Positions 51,772 through 61,487 are shown, numbered from the stretch's first letter. The stretch is 64,000 nt of DNA from Arthrobacter ipis (GCF_014694315.1 NZ_JAAOXD010000009.1:131854-195853), one strand, 5' to 3'. Made by a program: numbers and translations. Notes: generated from the sequence alone by a model not told the origin.

Positions 51772-53010
51772 ATGGAGCACATAAGAATTGTTCTCTATTC
51801 ACACGACTCGCTGGGTCTCGGTCACGTGCGGCGCAATCTTGCGCTGGCCCACGCCCTGAGTAACCAGTTGCCCGTCCTGACCGGCCGCGAGGTGACCGGC
51901 ATCCTCATTTCCGGCACTGTGCTGGCCCCCGGGTTCGACGTTCCGGCGGGATGGGACTGGTTGATCCTGCCTGGAGTGGACAAGAGCCCTGCCGGCTACC
52001 AGCCCCGCAACCTGACCGTGCCCATACAGGACCTCGTCTCGCTCCGGGCCGGCCTGCTCGAGTCGGTGCTGGACGGTTTCCTTCCCGACCTGGTGGTGGT
52101 TGACCGCCACGCCACCGGCATCCATCGCGAACTGGAAACAGCCCTGCGCCGTGCCCGCTCGGCCGGGCCTGTCCGCACGGTCCTGGGCCTGCGCGAGATC
52201 CTGGATACGCCTGAGGCGGCCATGGCCGAATGGGAGAGGGTGGGCGGCGCCTCACTCGTCGAGGCCCTGTTTGACGCCATCTGGGTCTACGGCGACCCCG
52301 CAGTCCATGATCCCGTTTCCGCCGGGGAAATCCCGCCCTCCGTGCAGAAGCTGGTCCGCTACACCGGTTACCTCGCCGCCGGCAGGCCAGCGGGTCCGGG
52401 GGAACCCATCATGCCCGGCCCCTACGTCCTGACCACCCTTGGCGGCGGAGCCGACGGGCACGCGCTGGCAGCATTGGCATCAGCTGCGGAACTGCCTCCG
52501 GGTATCGACCACCTGGTCGTCGCCGGCCCCCAGATGCCGGCGGACCGGCTCGCCGATCTGCGGCGGCGGGCCATGCCAGGCGTCAGGATTGTCGAAAGGC
52601 TCGATGACATGGTGCTCCACCTGCGCGGGGCCCGGGCCATTGTGTCCATGGGCGGCTACAACACCGTCTGCGAAATCATGAGCACAGACGTCCCCGCCCT
52701 GATCGTGCCGCGCACCCATTCGCGGTCCGAGCAACGGATCCGGGCCGCATCCCTGGCCGCGGCGGGATTCCTGGAGTATCACGAGATCGGCACGCTCACG
52801 CCGGAGATCCTCTCCGGCTGGCTGGCCCGCCGGCTGGGCACCAGGGTGGACAGAAGGCAGGCACAGCTCAATGGGCTGGTCCGCGTCCCGCAACTGGCGG
52901 CCGAACTTCTGCAGCCCGTGCCGCACCGGCCCCTGCTGCGCGCCGCGGCATCGTCGTCGGCATCGCGTGTGACCGGCAGCCCGGAAGGTGCCGCCCATGC
53001 TGCAGTCTGA
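51772..53010 (+). CDS. MurG/GT28-like glycosyltransferase
   Basis: 412 residues from ATG 51772 behind GGGGG. The N-terminal domain opens RIVLYSHDSLGLGHVRRNLA, the glycine/His loop typical of MurG-like enzymes. The C-terminal domain has GGGADGHAL and SMGGYNTVCEIMSTDVPAL, the sugar-nucleotide binding loop. It resembles glycosyltransferases annotated as UDP-GlcNAc:LPS transferase-like in actinobacteria. It is the first gene of the operon and its end overlaps the next coding region. Confidence 0.82.
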   Translation: MEHIRIVLYSHDSLGLGHVRRNLALAHALSNQLPVLTGREVTGILISGTVLAPGFDVPAGWDWLILPGVDKSPAGYQPRNLTVPIQDLVSLRAGLLESVLDGFLPDLVVVDRHATGIHRELETALRRARSAGPVRTVLGLREILDTPEAAMAEWERVGGASLVEALFDAIWVYGDPAVHDPVSAGEIPPSVQKLVRYTGYLAAGRPAGPGEPIMPGPYVLTTLGGGADGHALAALASAAELPPGIDHLVVAGPQMPADRLADLRRRAMPGVRIVERLDDMVLHLRGARAIVSMGGYNTVCEIMSTDVPALIVPRTHSRSEQRIRAASLAAAGFLEYHEIGTLTPEILSGWLARRLGTRVDRRQAQLNGLVRVPQLAAELLQPVPHRPLLRAAASSSASRVTGSPEGAAHAAV

Positions 53011-54217
53011 ACCGGCCACCGCCTACATCCTGAAGATGTACCCGCGGTTCTCCGAGACGTTCATCGTGTCGGAGATCTTGGCGCGCGAGGCCGCCGGGGA
53101 CAGGATCGAGATCTTCTCCCTGCGCCCGCCCGACGATCCGCGGTTCCATCCCGAACTCGCCCGCGTCAAAGCTCCCGTGACGTATATCGGCCGCCCGAAA
53201 AGCGCCCTCGGCGTGTGGAATGTTTTCCGCGCGGCCGAGGCCGCCGGCCTGGCCCCCGCCGTCGCCCGGCTTTTCGCGGAGCTGGCCACCATCGAATCGA
53301 ATGATGCCATCCAGGCCATCAACCTCGCCGTCGCCCTGAAGGACCGCAACGTCCGGCACCTGCACGTCCACTTCGCGTCCACCCCCACCGGCGTGGCCAG
53401 GCTGGCCTCGGCCATCACCGGCATCCCGTACTCCTTCACGGCCCACGCCGTGGACATCTTCCTGGACTCCGTCAGCAAGGACGATCTGCGGATCAAGTTC
53501 GCCCAGGCCCACCATTCCGTGACGATCAGCGAGTACAACCTGCGCTTCCTGCGCCGCCTCTTCCCGGACGCCACCTCCCGCCTCCACCTGGTGCGGAACG
53601 GCCTGGAACTGGACCGGTTCCCCTACCGGGACCCCCGCCCCCCCGGATCCACCGTCCGGGTGGCCGCCGTCGGCCGGCTGGTGGAGAAGAAAGGGTTCCA
53701 GTACCTGCTGCCGGCTGCCGCGGAGCTGGTGGCCCAGGGATTCCCGTTGGACCTGCGGATCGCCGGCACGGGGCTGCTGGCCGAACAGCTGCAGTGCACC
53801 GTGGAACAGCTTGGGCTGGTGCGGAGTGTGCGGCTGCTGGGCCCGCAGACCCAGGATCAGGTCCAGGAATTGCTGGATTCGGCCGACGCCTTCATCGCGC
53901 CGTGCGTCGTGGGCTCGGACGGCAACGCCGACGGGATGCCCACTGTCCTGCTGGAGGCCATGGCCGCCGGCGTTCCCTGCATCTCCACGGCCGTGACGGG
54001 CATACCCGAGGCCGTGCGTAACGGGCACACCGGCATACTGACCCGGCCCGGCCAGCCCCATCTGCTGGCCCAGGCGATCCGCCGCATCAGCTCACCGGCC
54101 ACGGACCGGGTTGCGATGGCCCGCAATGCCCGCGCCCTGATCGAGAAGGACTACGACGTGCGGCGGCAGGCGGAGGCGCTCCGGGTGCTGTCGATGGAGG
54201 CAAGGAGGGTAGCGTGA
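52997..54217 (+). CDS. GT4-family glycosyltransferase
   Basis: 406 residues; ATG 52997 has GGAAGG eight bases upstream. The N-domain contains YILKMYPRFSETFIVSEIL and HLHVHFASTPTGVARLAS. The C-domain holds AAVGRLVEKKGFQYLLPAA and the EX7E-type motif GMPTVLLEAMAAGVP. It resembles colanic-acid-type retaining transferases (WcaL-like). It starts 14 bases before the previous stop and its TGA overlaps the next ATG. Confidence 0.88.
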   Translation: MLQSEPATAYILKMYPRFSETFIVSEILAREAAGDRIEIFSLRPPDDPRFHPELARVKAPVTYIGRPKSALGVWNVFRAAEAAGLAPAVARLFAELATIESNDAIQAINLAVALKDRNVRHLHVHFASTPTGVARLASAITGIPYSFTAHAVDIFLDSVSKDDLRIKFAQAHHSVTISEYNLRFLRRLFPDATSRLHLVRNGLELDRFPYRDPRPPGSTVRVAAVGRLVEKKGFQYLLPAAAELVAQGFPLDLRIAGTGLLAEQLQCTVEQLGLVRSVRLLGPQTQDQVQELLDSADAFIAPCVVGSDGNADGMPTVLLEAMAAGVPCISTAVTGIPEAVRNGHTGILTRPGQPHLLAQAIRRISSPATDRVAMARNARALIEKDYDVRRQAEALRVLSMEARRVA

Positions 54218-55389
54218 TGCGCGTCGCCTACGTGTGTGCGGACCCCGGCGTTCCGGTCTTCGGCACCAAGGGATCGTCGGTCCATGTGCAGGAGATCGCC
54301 CGCGCCTGGCGCCGGGCCGGGGCGGACGTCACGGTCTACTGCACCCGCGCCGGAACCGAGAGGCCGGCCGACCTGGCGGACCTGGCCGTCGTCGAACTCC
54401 GGCCCCGCCGCGCCGACGGGGAGGATCGGGAGCGTGCCATCGGGGAGGCTGCGGCGGCCCTGGCCGAGGCGGTGGTCCGCGACGGCTGCGACGTGGTCTA
54501 CGAGCGCTACTCGCTCTTCAGCCCGGCCCTGGCCCTGGTTGCCGGAACCCTCCGGGTCCCGTCGGTGCTGGAGGTCAACGCGCCGCTGATCGAGGAGCAG
54601 CAGCGGTACCGGCAGCTGTTCGACGTCCGCCTGGCCGAGGCCGTCCTGCACAGCAACGCCCTGGCCGCTGACACCGTGGCCTCCGTCTCCGAGCCCGTCG
54701 TCCGCTGGGTGGAGGGCCGGGTGCCAGGAGCCAAAACACTGCTGGCACCGAACGGTGTGAACACGGAACGGATTGGTCCCCGGCCGCGCGGCCGCCGCCA
54801 CCCCCGCCGGCTCACCGTGGCATTCGTGGGCACGCTGAAGCCGTGGCACGGTGTCCCCGCCCTGCTCACGGCGGTAACACTGGCCAACACGGACTCCGGG
54901 CCTTCAGGCTACGACGGACGGTGGACCGTGAAGATCATTGGCGACGGCCCCGGCAGGCAGGACCTGCAACGGGCGGCAGCCGGACTGGGCGTGGAGGCCG
55001 AGTTCACCGGTGCGGTGACCCCGGATTCGGTGCCCGGGCTGCTGCACGGATGCGATGCCGCCGCCGCACCCTACCCGCAGCCTCAGCCTGGCCGGGACGA
55101 CTACTTTTCGCCTTTGAAGGTCTACGAGTACATGGCCGCGGGCATGCCAATCGTGGCGACGGCAGTGGGGCAGATACCGTCCATCGTGGAGGACGGACGC
55201 ACCGGACTGCTCGTCCCGCCGGGTGATGCGTCTGCTTTCGCCGCCGCCCTTCAGCGCCTCGGCGCGGACGCCGCGCTCCGCGAGCGTCTGGGCACCCAGG
55301 CGAGGGCCGCCGCCGTCGGACTCTACAGCTGGGACAGCGTACTGTCCCGCATCACCGCCGCGCTGCCCCTCAGCCAAGGGGTGGCATGA
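54217..55389 (+). CDS. GT4-family glycosyltransferase
   Basis: 390 residues (GTG 54214 is an alternative start; GGAGGG lies upstream). FGTKGSSVHVQEIARAW is the N-terminal glycine loop, VYERYSLFSPALALVAG marks the acceptor region, and LLAPNGVNTERIG and YFSPLKVYEYMAAGMPIV make the donor site with the paired acidic residues. It is different from the previous GT4 protein. Coupled by ATGA to the ABC gene. Confidence 0.88.
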   Translation: MRVAYVCADPGVPVFGTKGSSVHVQEIARAWRRAGADVTVYCTRAGTERPADLADLAVVELRPRRADGEDRERAIGEAAAALAEAVVRDGCDVVYERYSLFSPALALVAGTLRVPSVLEVNAPLIEEQQRYRQLFDVRLAEAVLHSNALAADTVASVSEPVVRWVEGRVPGAKTLLAPNGVNTERIGPRPRGRRHPRRLTVAFVGTLKPWHGVPALLTAVTLANTDSGPSGYDGRWTVKIIGDGPGRQDLQRAAAGLGVEAEFTGAVTPDSVPGLLHGCDAAAAPYPQPQPGRDDYFSPLKVYEYMAAGMPIVATAVGQIPSIVEDGRTGLLVPPGDASAFAAALQRLGADAALRERLGTQARAAAVGLYSWDSVLSRITAALPLSQGVA

Positions 55390-57290
55390 TGGGCGCGAAC
55401 CCCACCCGCTCAAGCCCCGCCCGCTCCTCGCGCCGGGCCAAGCCCGCCCGCCCGGCCAGGCCGGAGTCCGGGCTGCGGCGGACGCTGCGCTGCGTACGCC
55501 CGCACCTGCGGGGCCACCGGTGGCTGATGGCGGGCGGATTCTCCGCATTGGCGTTCGACGTCCTCTTCCGCCTCATCGAGCCATGGCCCGTCAAGCTCGT
55601 GGTGGACGCCGTTTCCCGCGCCCTGGGCGCGACGCTGCGCAAGCCCGGACCCTCGCTGGATGCCAGCGTCCAGACGCTGGTGCTGTGCGGCGCCATTGTG
55701 GTGGCGATCGCGGTGGGCCGGGCCGTGGCCAACTACTGGTCCGCGATCTGCTTCGCCCTGATCGGATCCCGGGTGGCGTCGGACCTGCGGGCCCGCGCCT
55801 TCCGCCACGTCCAAAGCCTGTCCATGCGCCACCACACCCGGGCGTCCACCGGCGACACGGTCCAGCGGCTGGTGGGCGACGTGTCCCGCCTGCAGGAGGT
55901 CGCCGTCACCGCCGGCCTGCCACTGCTGGGCAACACCATCACCCTGGTCCTAATGACGGGCATCCTGCTGTGGCTCGACCCGCTCCTGTCTCTGGTGGTA
56001 TTCCTGGCCGGCGGAGCGTTCGCGCTGCTTTCCCGCGCCAGCTCCGGCCCCATCACCGCCGCTGCGGGCAGCTCCCGCAAAGGCGAAGGACACCTCGCCA
56101 CCACCGCCGCCCAGACCCTCGGCGCCATCCGCGAGGTGCAGGCCTACGGGCTGGAAGACACCATCAGCTCCGGCTTCCGCAAGAGCAACCAGGCCACCCT
56201 CGGCACCGGCGTCGCGGCGCTGCGGCTGGCGGCCGGCCTGGAGCGGCGCACCGACGTGCTGATCGGCATCGCGACGGCGGTTGTCCTCGCCGGCGGGGGC
56301 TGGCGCGTCCTGGAGCACGCGATCACCCCCGGCGACCTCGTGGTGTTCCTGATGTACCTCAAAACCGGCATGAAACCACTGAAGGACCTGGCCAAGCAGA
56401 CCGGCCGCATCGCCCGCGCCACCGCTTCCGGCGAACGCGTGGCGGACCTGCTCGAGGCCCAGACCGACCTGCCCGAAGCCCCCCACGCCCGCCGCCTGAA
56501 CAGCGTCAACCCGGACATCGTGCTGGACAACGTCTCCGCCGGGCACGGCGAAGGACCCGTGCTGCACGGCATCAGCCTCACCATCCCAGCCGGCGAACAC
56601 CTGGCCATCCTTGGCCCGTCAGGTGCCGGCAAATCCACCCTCGCCAGCCTCGTCCTGCGCATGATCGACCCGAGCGCCGGTTCCGTCCGGGTGGGCGGCG
56701 AGGACCTCCGCGACCTCACCATCGCTTCCGTCCGCGCCCACGTGTCAATCCTGCTGCAGGACTCCGTGCTTTTCGGCGCCTCGGTGCGGGACAACATCCG
56801 GTTCGGCCGGCTGGACGCCACGGACCGGGACGTCGAGGAGGCCGCCGTCCTGGCCCAGGCCGACGGCTTCATCCGTGCCCTGCCGGATGGCTACGACACC
56901 GTGCTGGGTGAAGCGGCAAAGGACCTCTCCGGCGGCGAGCGGCAGCGGATCGCCATTGCCCGCGCCGTACTCCGGCAGGCACCAATCGTCATCCTGGACG
57001 AGGCCACCGCAGGCCTGGACCCTGTGTCGCGGAACTCCGTCCTGCAGGCCCTCGCCGCCCTCACCCAGAGACGCACGTCCATCACCATCACCCACGATGC
57101 GCACTCCGCGCGCTCCTGCGACCGCGTCGTCTGGCTCGAACACGGCCGCATCGTCGAAGCCGGGCGGCCGGAAGACCTGCTCCGGGATTCCGGCTCCCGG
57201 TTCTTCCACTGGATGGCGGACCAGGCCCCGGGCGTCCAGAACCGGCCCGGCGAGGTTAGTCCGGGCGAAGTCAGGCAGGTGGTGCCGTGA
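55386..57290 (+). CDS. ABC exporter, fused membrane and ATPase domains
   Basis: 634 residues. A basic, Arg/Pro/Ala-rich N-terminal tail is followed by a six-helix exporter domain (about 45-350) and an NBD with Walker A LGPSGAGKST, signature DLSGGERQR, Walker B VILDEATAGLD and switch ITHDAH. All catalytic residues are present, so it can act as a homodimer. Position between glycosyltransferases and kinases suggests export of the glycan or lipid-linked intermediate. Confidence 0.9.
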   Translation: MMGANPTRSSPARSSRRAKPARPARPESGLRRTLRCVRPHLRGHRWLMAGGFSALAFDVLFRLIEPWPVKLVVDAVSRALGATLRKPGPSLDASVQTLVLCGAIVVAIAVGRAVANYWSAICFALIGSRVASDLRARAFRHVQSLSMRHHTRASTGDTVQRLVGDVSRLQEVAVTAGLPLLGNTITLVLMTGILLWLDPLLSLVVFLAGGAFALLSRASSGPITAAAGSSRKGEGHLATTAAQTLGAIREVQAYGLEDTISSGFRKSNQATLGTGVAALRLAAGLERRTDVLIGIATAVVLAGGGWRVLEHAITPGDLVVFLMYLKTGMKPLKDLAKQTGRIARATASGERVADLLEAQTDLPEAPHARRLNSVNPDIVLDNVSAGHGEGPVLHGISLTIPAGEHLAILGPSGAGKSTLASLVLRMIDPSAGSVRVGGEDLRDLTIASVRAHVSILLQDSVLFGASVRDNIRFGRLDATDRDVEEAAVLAQADGFIRALPDGYDTVLGEAAKDLSGGERQRIAIARAVLRQAPIVILDEATAGLDPVSRNSVLQALAALTQRRTSITITHDAHSARSCDRVVWLEHGRIVEAGRPEDLLRDSGSRFFHWMADQAPGVQNRPGEVSPGEVRQVVP

Positions 57291-58585
57291 ACGCCTCACC
57301 CTCCGGATTCAGCAACCCGGACCAGTCCCTGGCCCGCCGCGACGCCGCGCTGCCTGCCCTTTCCTGGCTGCTGGACAACACCCGCTTGTCCGAACTGCTC
57401 GGCGAGACCGTGCGCGTCACCCGCTGCCGCTACAAGCCCGGCACTTCCCTGCTGGTGGCTTTCCGCAGGATCCGCAACGGCAGCTTCGACTACGGCTGGG
57501 CCTATACCCTGGCCGCCCCCGTCGCCAAGCTGCTCCGGCGCGAAAGCACCTCACGGTCCCGCGGCGGGAACATGCGCGTCCTCCGGCCGGACCCCGGGCA
57601 ACAGGACACGCTGGTGGCGGTAGGCGGTGTGGAGGACGACTGGGCCCTGTACAAGAATCTCCTGTGGCTGCGCGAGCACGGCGCCGAACGGCTGGGCATT
57701 TCCAGCAGACCGGGCGGGACTCTGCTCGCGGGCAGCAGCGTACTGCGGTACAAGCCGGAACGGCGGCTGGTGCTGTCCGCGCACCAGGCGAGCACCGCCG
57801 TCGTCATTAAGGCCGCCGCGAAACCCGCCACCGCAGGACAGCAGACCCACTTCCTGGATCGCCTCCGTCTTCATGGGGTCCCGCTCCTCCCCCAGTTGGG
57901 GGACGCGGAGTGCCTGGACCACGGCATCAGCGCCTGCGTCGCCTGGGGCGGCGGCGACCTCGCCGGGCTCGACGACGAGCCGGGCGCCATCGCTGCCGGA
58001 GAAGCCCTGGCCAGGCTGCACGGCGTTGCTGATCCCGTCATCCAGGACAGCGCGGGGAGCTGGCCGGCGGGAATCACCACGCAGCTGCAGGCCACCAGCA
58101 ACATGGTTTCCTCCCTTCTGCCTTCACTGGAGGAAACGGCCAGGCGCATCGAAGCCGAACTCAGTGCACTGCTGCTTAATGGCGGCCAGCCCGGCCCTGT
58201 GCTCGTGCACGGCGACTTCTCGCCCGATCAGGTACTGGTAGGGGGTTCGGAGGTGCGCCTCATCGACTTCGACCGCGCGCACGCGGGGACGGCCGAGGCC
58301 GACCTGGGATCGTTCGCTGCGGCGGAAGAGACGGTGCTGCCCGCTTCCGGCGGCGCACCTGCCCGTGATGTATCTGCCGGCGGTGCATCTGCCGGCGGCC
58401 CCAAAACGGCCGGTCTCATGGACGGCTACCTCCAGGCCGGCGGGCGCTTCACACAATCCGGGGTGGATGCCTGGGCGGCCTTCCGACTCTTCAACAGCAG
58501 CATTGACCCCTTCCGCGACCGGTCCCCGGAATGGGCAGCAGACATGTCCTGGCATCTCAGCAGGGCAAAGGAGCTGATCCCATGA
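57287..58585 (+). CDS. Aminoglycoside-phosphotransferase-fold kinase 1
   Basis: 432 residues from GTG 57287 (GTGA overlap). The N-lobe is unusual, with two beta-rich repeats (CRYKPGTSLLVAFRRI, LRYKPERRLVLSA). The C-lobe is canonical: VLVHGDFSPDQVLVG and VRLIDFDRAHAGTAEADLG. A short repeat ASAGG occurs at about residue 365. It probably phosphorylates a sugar or sugar-lipid of this pathway; drug resistance is unlikely. Confidence 0.8.
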   Translation: MNASPSGFSNPDQSLARRDAALPALSWLLDNTRLSELLGETVRVTRCRYKPGTSLLVAFRRIRNGSFDYGWAYTLAAPVAKLLRRESTSRSRGGNMRVLRPDPGQQDTLVAVGGVEDDWALYKNLLWLREHGAERLGISSRPGGTLLAGSSVLRYKPERRLVLSAHQASTAVVIKAAAKPATAGQQTHFLDRLRLHGVPLLPQLGDAECLDHGISACVAWGGGDLAGLDDEPGAIAAGEALARLHGVADPVIQDSAGSWPAGITTQLQATSNMVSSLLPSLEETARRIEAELSALLLNGGQPGPVLVHGDFSPDQVLVGGSEVRLIDFDRAHAGTAEADLGSFAAAEETVLPASGGAPARDVSAGGASAGGPKTAGLMDGYLQAGGRFTQSGVDAWAAFRLFNSSIDPFRDRSPEWAADMSWHLSRAKELIP

Positions 58586-59709
58586 ACTGGCGTCCTCCCG
58601 TCCCCCGCCGGGTGACCGACGCCGCGGGGTTCGTCTGGTCGGTCCAGCGAGCATGGCCCGAAACCGCGGCGGGCCGGTACGTCCTGGAGGTCCGCAAGCC
58701 GGGCCGGCCGGGTGTCCTGGCGGGACGCTTCGAAGAGGGCCGGTTCGACCCCGTCACAGTGAATGACCGCCGCCTGCCAGCCCTCGCCGCTGAGTCAGCC
58801 AAAGGCGAAGTTGTGGTTCACCGTGCCCACAGGCGCGCCGTCCTGCGGACTCCAGCCAGCTACATCAAGGTGCTTCCGCCCGGGTGGGCGCCAACTGCGG
58901 CCGCCAGCCACACCATTGCCGCCGCTCCCCTGGCCGCCGCCGGCTTCAACACGCCCCGCCTCATTGCCGCCGGGCGGGACGTCCTGGTCTTCAGCGCCGT
59001 CCCCGGCCGCTCCTTTTACGAGCTCGGGCAGGACCAGACCGGAATCACGGACGTGTTCTATGCCGCCAAGTGGGCCGAGTGGCAGCGGGCGTGGACGGAA
59101 ACCGTGGCCAGCGCGAGCAGTCCGGCATTCCGGACTGACCTGGAACGGCTTCCGCTGCACGACGCGGAGGAGGAAGCCGTCAGCCTGCGGCGCTGGGTCG
59201 ACCACTGGCTGCGCCACAGCGAGGGCATTGCCGAGGCAGCCACGGCACGGGCTGCCCTCTTGATGCGGACTGATGTGGTTACGGCCGGTCTCCTTGCTCT
59301 GCCCCGGGATCGCCTGGGTTGGGCGCACGGAGACCTGCACGAGAAGCAGATGCTTGGCACAGACCATCCGGGCGCCCCGGGACTGCTGGATTTCGACGAG
59401 TCCTGCATGGCTGAGGCTGCCCTGGATCTGGCCAACCTGGACATGCATCTGGAAGAGAGGTGGCGGCGGCACTTGCTCACCACCCGCCGGTACGCTATCG
59501 CCCACGCCAGCGTCATGTCCGCGGCCGAGCGCCTGGACGTCAGCCCGGGCCGTCTTGCCGCCTATCGTGCGTCAGCGCGCCTCCGCCTGGCCTGCCTGTA
59601 TTCCTTCCGCCCGCCGGTTGCGGCCGCCATGGGAGCCGCAGCCGGCAACGTATCCGGCGTCCCCGGATCCGGCGCAGCCGGAACATACAGAGCTTGGAAC
59701 CTGACATGA
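58582..59709 (+). CDS. Aminoglycoside-phosphotransferase-fold kinase 2
   Basis: 375 residues from ATG 58582 (ATGA overlap). The catalytic loop is LGWAHGDLHEKQML and the metal motif LLDFDESCMAEAALDLANLD. The N-lobe begins VTDAAGFVWSVQRAWPE and lacks a clear glycine loop. Sequence similarity to kinase 1 is low outside the motifs, so the two are not a recent duplication and probably act on different substrates. Confidence 0.78.
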   Translation: MNWRPPVPRRVTDAAGFVWSVQRAWPETAAGRYVLEVRKPGRPGVLAGRFEEGRFDPVTVNDRRLPALAAESAKGEVVVHRAHRRAVLRTPASYIKVLPPGWAPTAAASHTIAAAPLAAAGFNTPRLIAAGRDVLVFSAVPGRSFYELGQDQTGITDVFYAAKWAEWQRAWTETVASASSPAFRTDLERLPLHDAEEEAVSLRRWVDHWLRHSEGIAEAATARAALLMRTDVVTAGLLALPRDRLGWAHGDLHEKQMLGTDHPGAPGLLDFDESCMAEAALDLANLDMHLEERWRRHLLTTRRYAIAHASVMSAAERLDVSPGRLAAYRASARLRLACLYSFRPPVAAAMGAAAGNVSGVPGSGAAGTYRAWNLT

Positions 59710-61139
59710 GCAAGTTTCCAATGCGGGAACCGGACGGGCTTTCCCTTTCCGTCATCGGGACCGGATATCTTGGCGCAGCGCACGCCGTCTGCATGGCGCT
59801 GCTGGGGCACCGGGTGGTGGGGATCGACGTCGACCCCGTCAAGGTCCGTGCGCTGTCCGGCGGGGAGCTGCCGTTCTACGAACCCGGGCTGAAAAAACTG
59901 CTCCGCCGGGGGCTGGAGAGCGGCAGACTGAGCTTCACCACCGACTTCTCGGCGGCGGCCGGCGCCGTAATCCATTTCCTGTGTGTCGGCACGCCGCAGG
60001 AGCCCGATTCGCCAGCCGCAGACCTTCACTATCTGGAGGCTGCCGTTTCCCGGCTCGCGCCGCATCTGGACCGGGAATGCCTCGTGGCCGGCAAGTCCAC
60101 GGTTCCGATCGGCACCGCGGAGCGGCTCACGGCGTTCCTGCAGCAGAACGCCCCTGCCGGCGGCCGCGCGGCTCTGGCCTGGAATCCTGAGTTCCTGCGG
60201 GAAGGGCACGCCGTCGAGGACACGCTGCACCCGGACCGGCTGGTGTTCGGTGTGGCCTCCGAACGGGCTTTGGCGCTGCTCAAGGCCTGCTACGCGCCGA
60301 TCATCGCGGACGGCACACCGGTGGTGGTGACCGACCTCGCCACAGCCGAACTGGTCAAGGCCGCCGCGAATTCGTTCCTGGCCACCAAAATTTCCTACAT
60401 CAACGCCATGGCCGAAATCTGCGAAGCCACCGGCGCCGACGTCAACCAGCTCGCCACCGCGCTCTCCTACGACAGCCGCATCGGCGGCAGGTTCCTCAAA
60501 CCAGGCCTCGGCTTCGGCGGCGGCTGCCTGCCCAAGGACATCCGGGCCTTCACGCACCGGGCTAAAGAACTCGGCGTCGGGCAGGCCGTGGGCTTCCTGC
60601 AGGAGGTGGACGCCATCAACCAGCGGCGGCGACAGCGCACCGTGGACCTCATCACTGAAATGGCCTGCGGCGACCTCACGGGCGTGCACGTCACCGTCCT
60701 CGGCGCCGCGTTTAAACCCGATTCCGACGATATCCGCGACGCCCCCGCCCTGGACGTGGCCCGCATGCTCCACCAGGCCGGGGCGAAGGTCACCGTGTTC
60801 GACCCGAAAGCCATGGACAATGCCCGGCGCAGCTACCCGGACCTCGCCTACGCCGAAACCCTCGAAGCCGCGGTGACCGGCGCGGAAATCGTGGCCCTCC
60901 TGACCGAATGGGACATCTTCCGCCGCGCCGATCCGGCCGCACTGGGCGCCCTCGTGCAGCTGCGGAACATCGTGGACGGCCGGCACGCGCTCGATGCCGA
61001 AGCGTACCGCGCCGCGGGCTGGGACTACCGAGCCCTCGGCGCGCCCAACCGGCTGCCAGCACGGGTTAACGATGGGCCGCGGGTCACGGGTGGCCGGGGT
61101 TCAATTGCTGACGAGGCGCAGGTACCTCAAGGCGTGTAG
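59706..61139 (+). CDS. UDP-glucose/GDP-mannose dehydrogenase
   Basis: 477 residues. The Rossmann start is LSVIGTGYLGAAHAVCMALL, the substrate domain has GKSTVPIGTAERL and ELVKAAANSFLATKISYIN, and the catalytic Cys lies in GFGGGCLPKDIRAF. The C-terminal domain has LGAAFKPDSDDIRDAPALDV. It oxidises UDP-glucose (or a related sugar nucleotide) to the uronic acid with 2 NAD+. It is the last gene of the operon, overlapping kinase 2 by ATGA. It supplies a donor for the transferases. Confidence 0.92.
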   Translation: MSKFPMREPDGLSLSVIGTGYLGAAHAVCMALLGHRVVGIDVDPVKVRALSGGELPFYEPGLKKLLRRGLESGRLSFTTDFSAAAGAVIHFLCVGTPQEPDSPAADLHYLEAAVSRLAPHLDRECLVAGKSTVPIGTAERLTAFLQQNAPAGGRAALAWNPEFLREGHAVEDTLHPDRLVFGVASERALALLKACYAPIIADGTPVVVTDLATAELVKAAANSFLATKISYINAMAEICEATGADVNQLATALSYDSRIGGRFLKPGLGFGGGCLPKDIRAFTHRAKELGVGQAVGFLQEVDAINQRRRQRTVDLITEMACGDLTGVHVTVLGAAFKPDSDDIRDAPALDVARMLHQAGAKVTVFDPKAMDNARRSYPDLAYAETLEAAVTGAEIVALLTEWDIFRRADPAALGALVQLRNIVDGRHALDAEAYRAAGWDYRALGAPNRLPARVNDGPRVTGGRGSIADEAQVPQGV

Positions 61140-61185
61140 CGGGGCGGTGCAGTCAGAGGGCCGGGTCCGTCAAAGCGCTGTGCCG

Positions 61186-61389
61186 TCAGAGGGCTTGGTC
61201 CGGCGTTTCGGCCGACTTGTTGCGGGTTTCCATCAGGTGCAGCTGCAGTTTCGCTTCCGCTTCCCGGCGCCGTTTGGCCTGCTCGCGGAGCTTTCGCGTT
61301 GCCTCAGAGCCCTCGGAGTGGATCAGTCCGGCCGTTCGATTACGGGGGGCGCCACCGCCGGAGGGTGCCGCCATAAGTTCTTCGCTCAT
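61186..61389 (-). CDS. Small charged helical protein
   Basis: 67 residues starting MSEELMAAPSGGGAP, followed by a highly charged helix (ATRKLREQAKRRREAEAKLQ), probably a short coiled coil. No membrane segment. It converges with the dehydrogenase gene and is transcribed away from the ArsR gene. Family not recognised. Confidence 0.55.
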   Translation of the reverse strand: MSEELMAAPSGGGAPRNRTAGLIHSEGSEATRKLREQAKRRREAEAKLQLHLMETRNKSAETPDQAL

Positions 61390-61487
61390 GCCCCATGGTC
61401 ACATGGCCGTGACCTTGCGGGAAGAGCCGTAACCGGATCGGAACCTGGCGGCATTCATAAGGGCCGGCGGCGTTTTGGGAAGGCGCC

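Noticed and set aside
59562..60986. 474-codon open frame on the minus strand
   Set aside because: Antisense to the sugar-nucleotide dehydrogenase; Gly/His/Val-rich shadow translation without recognisable domains.
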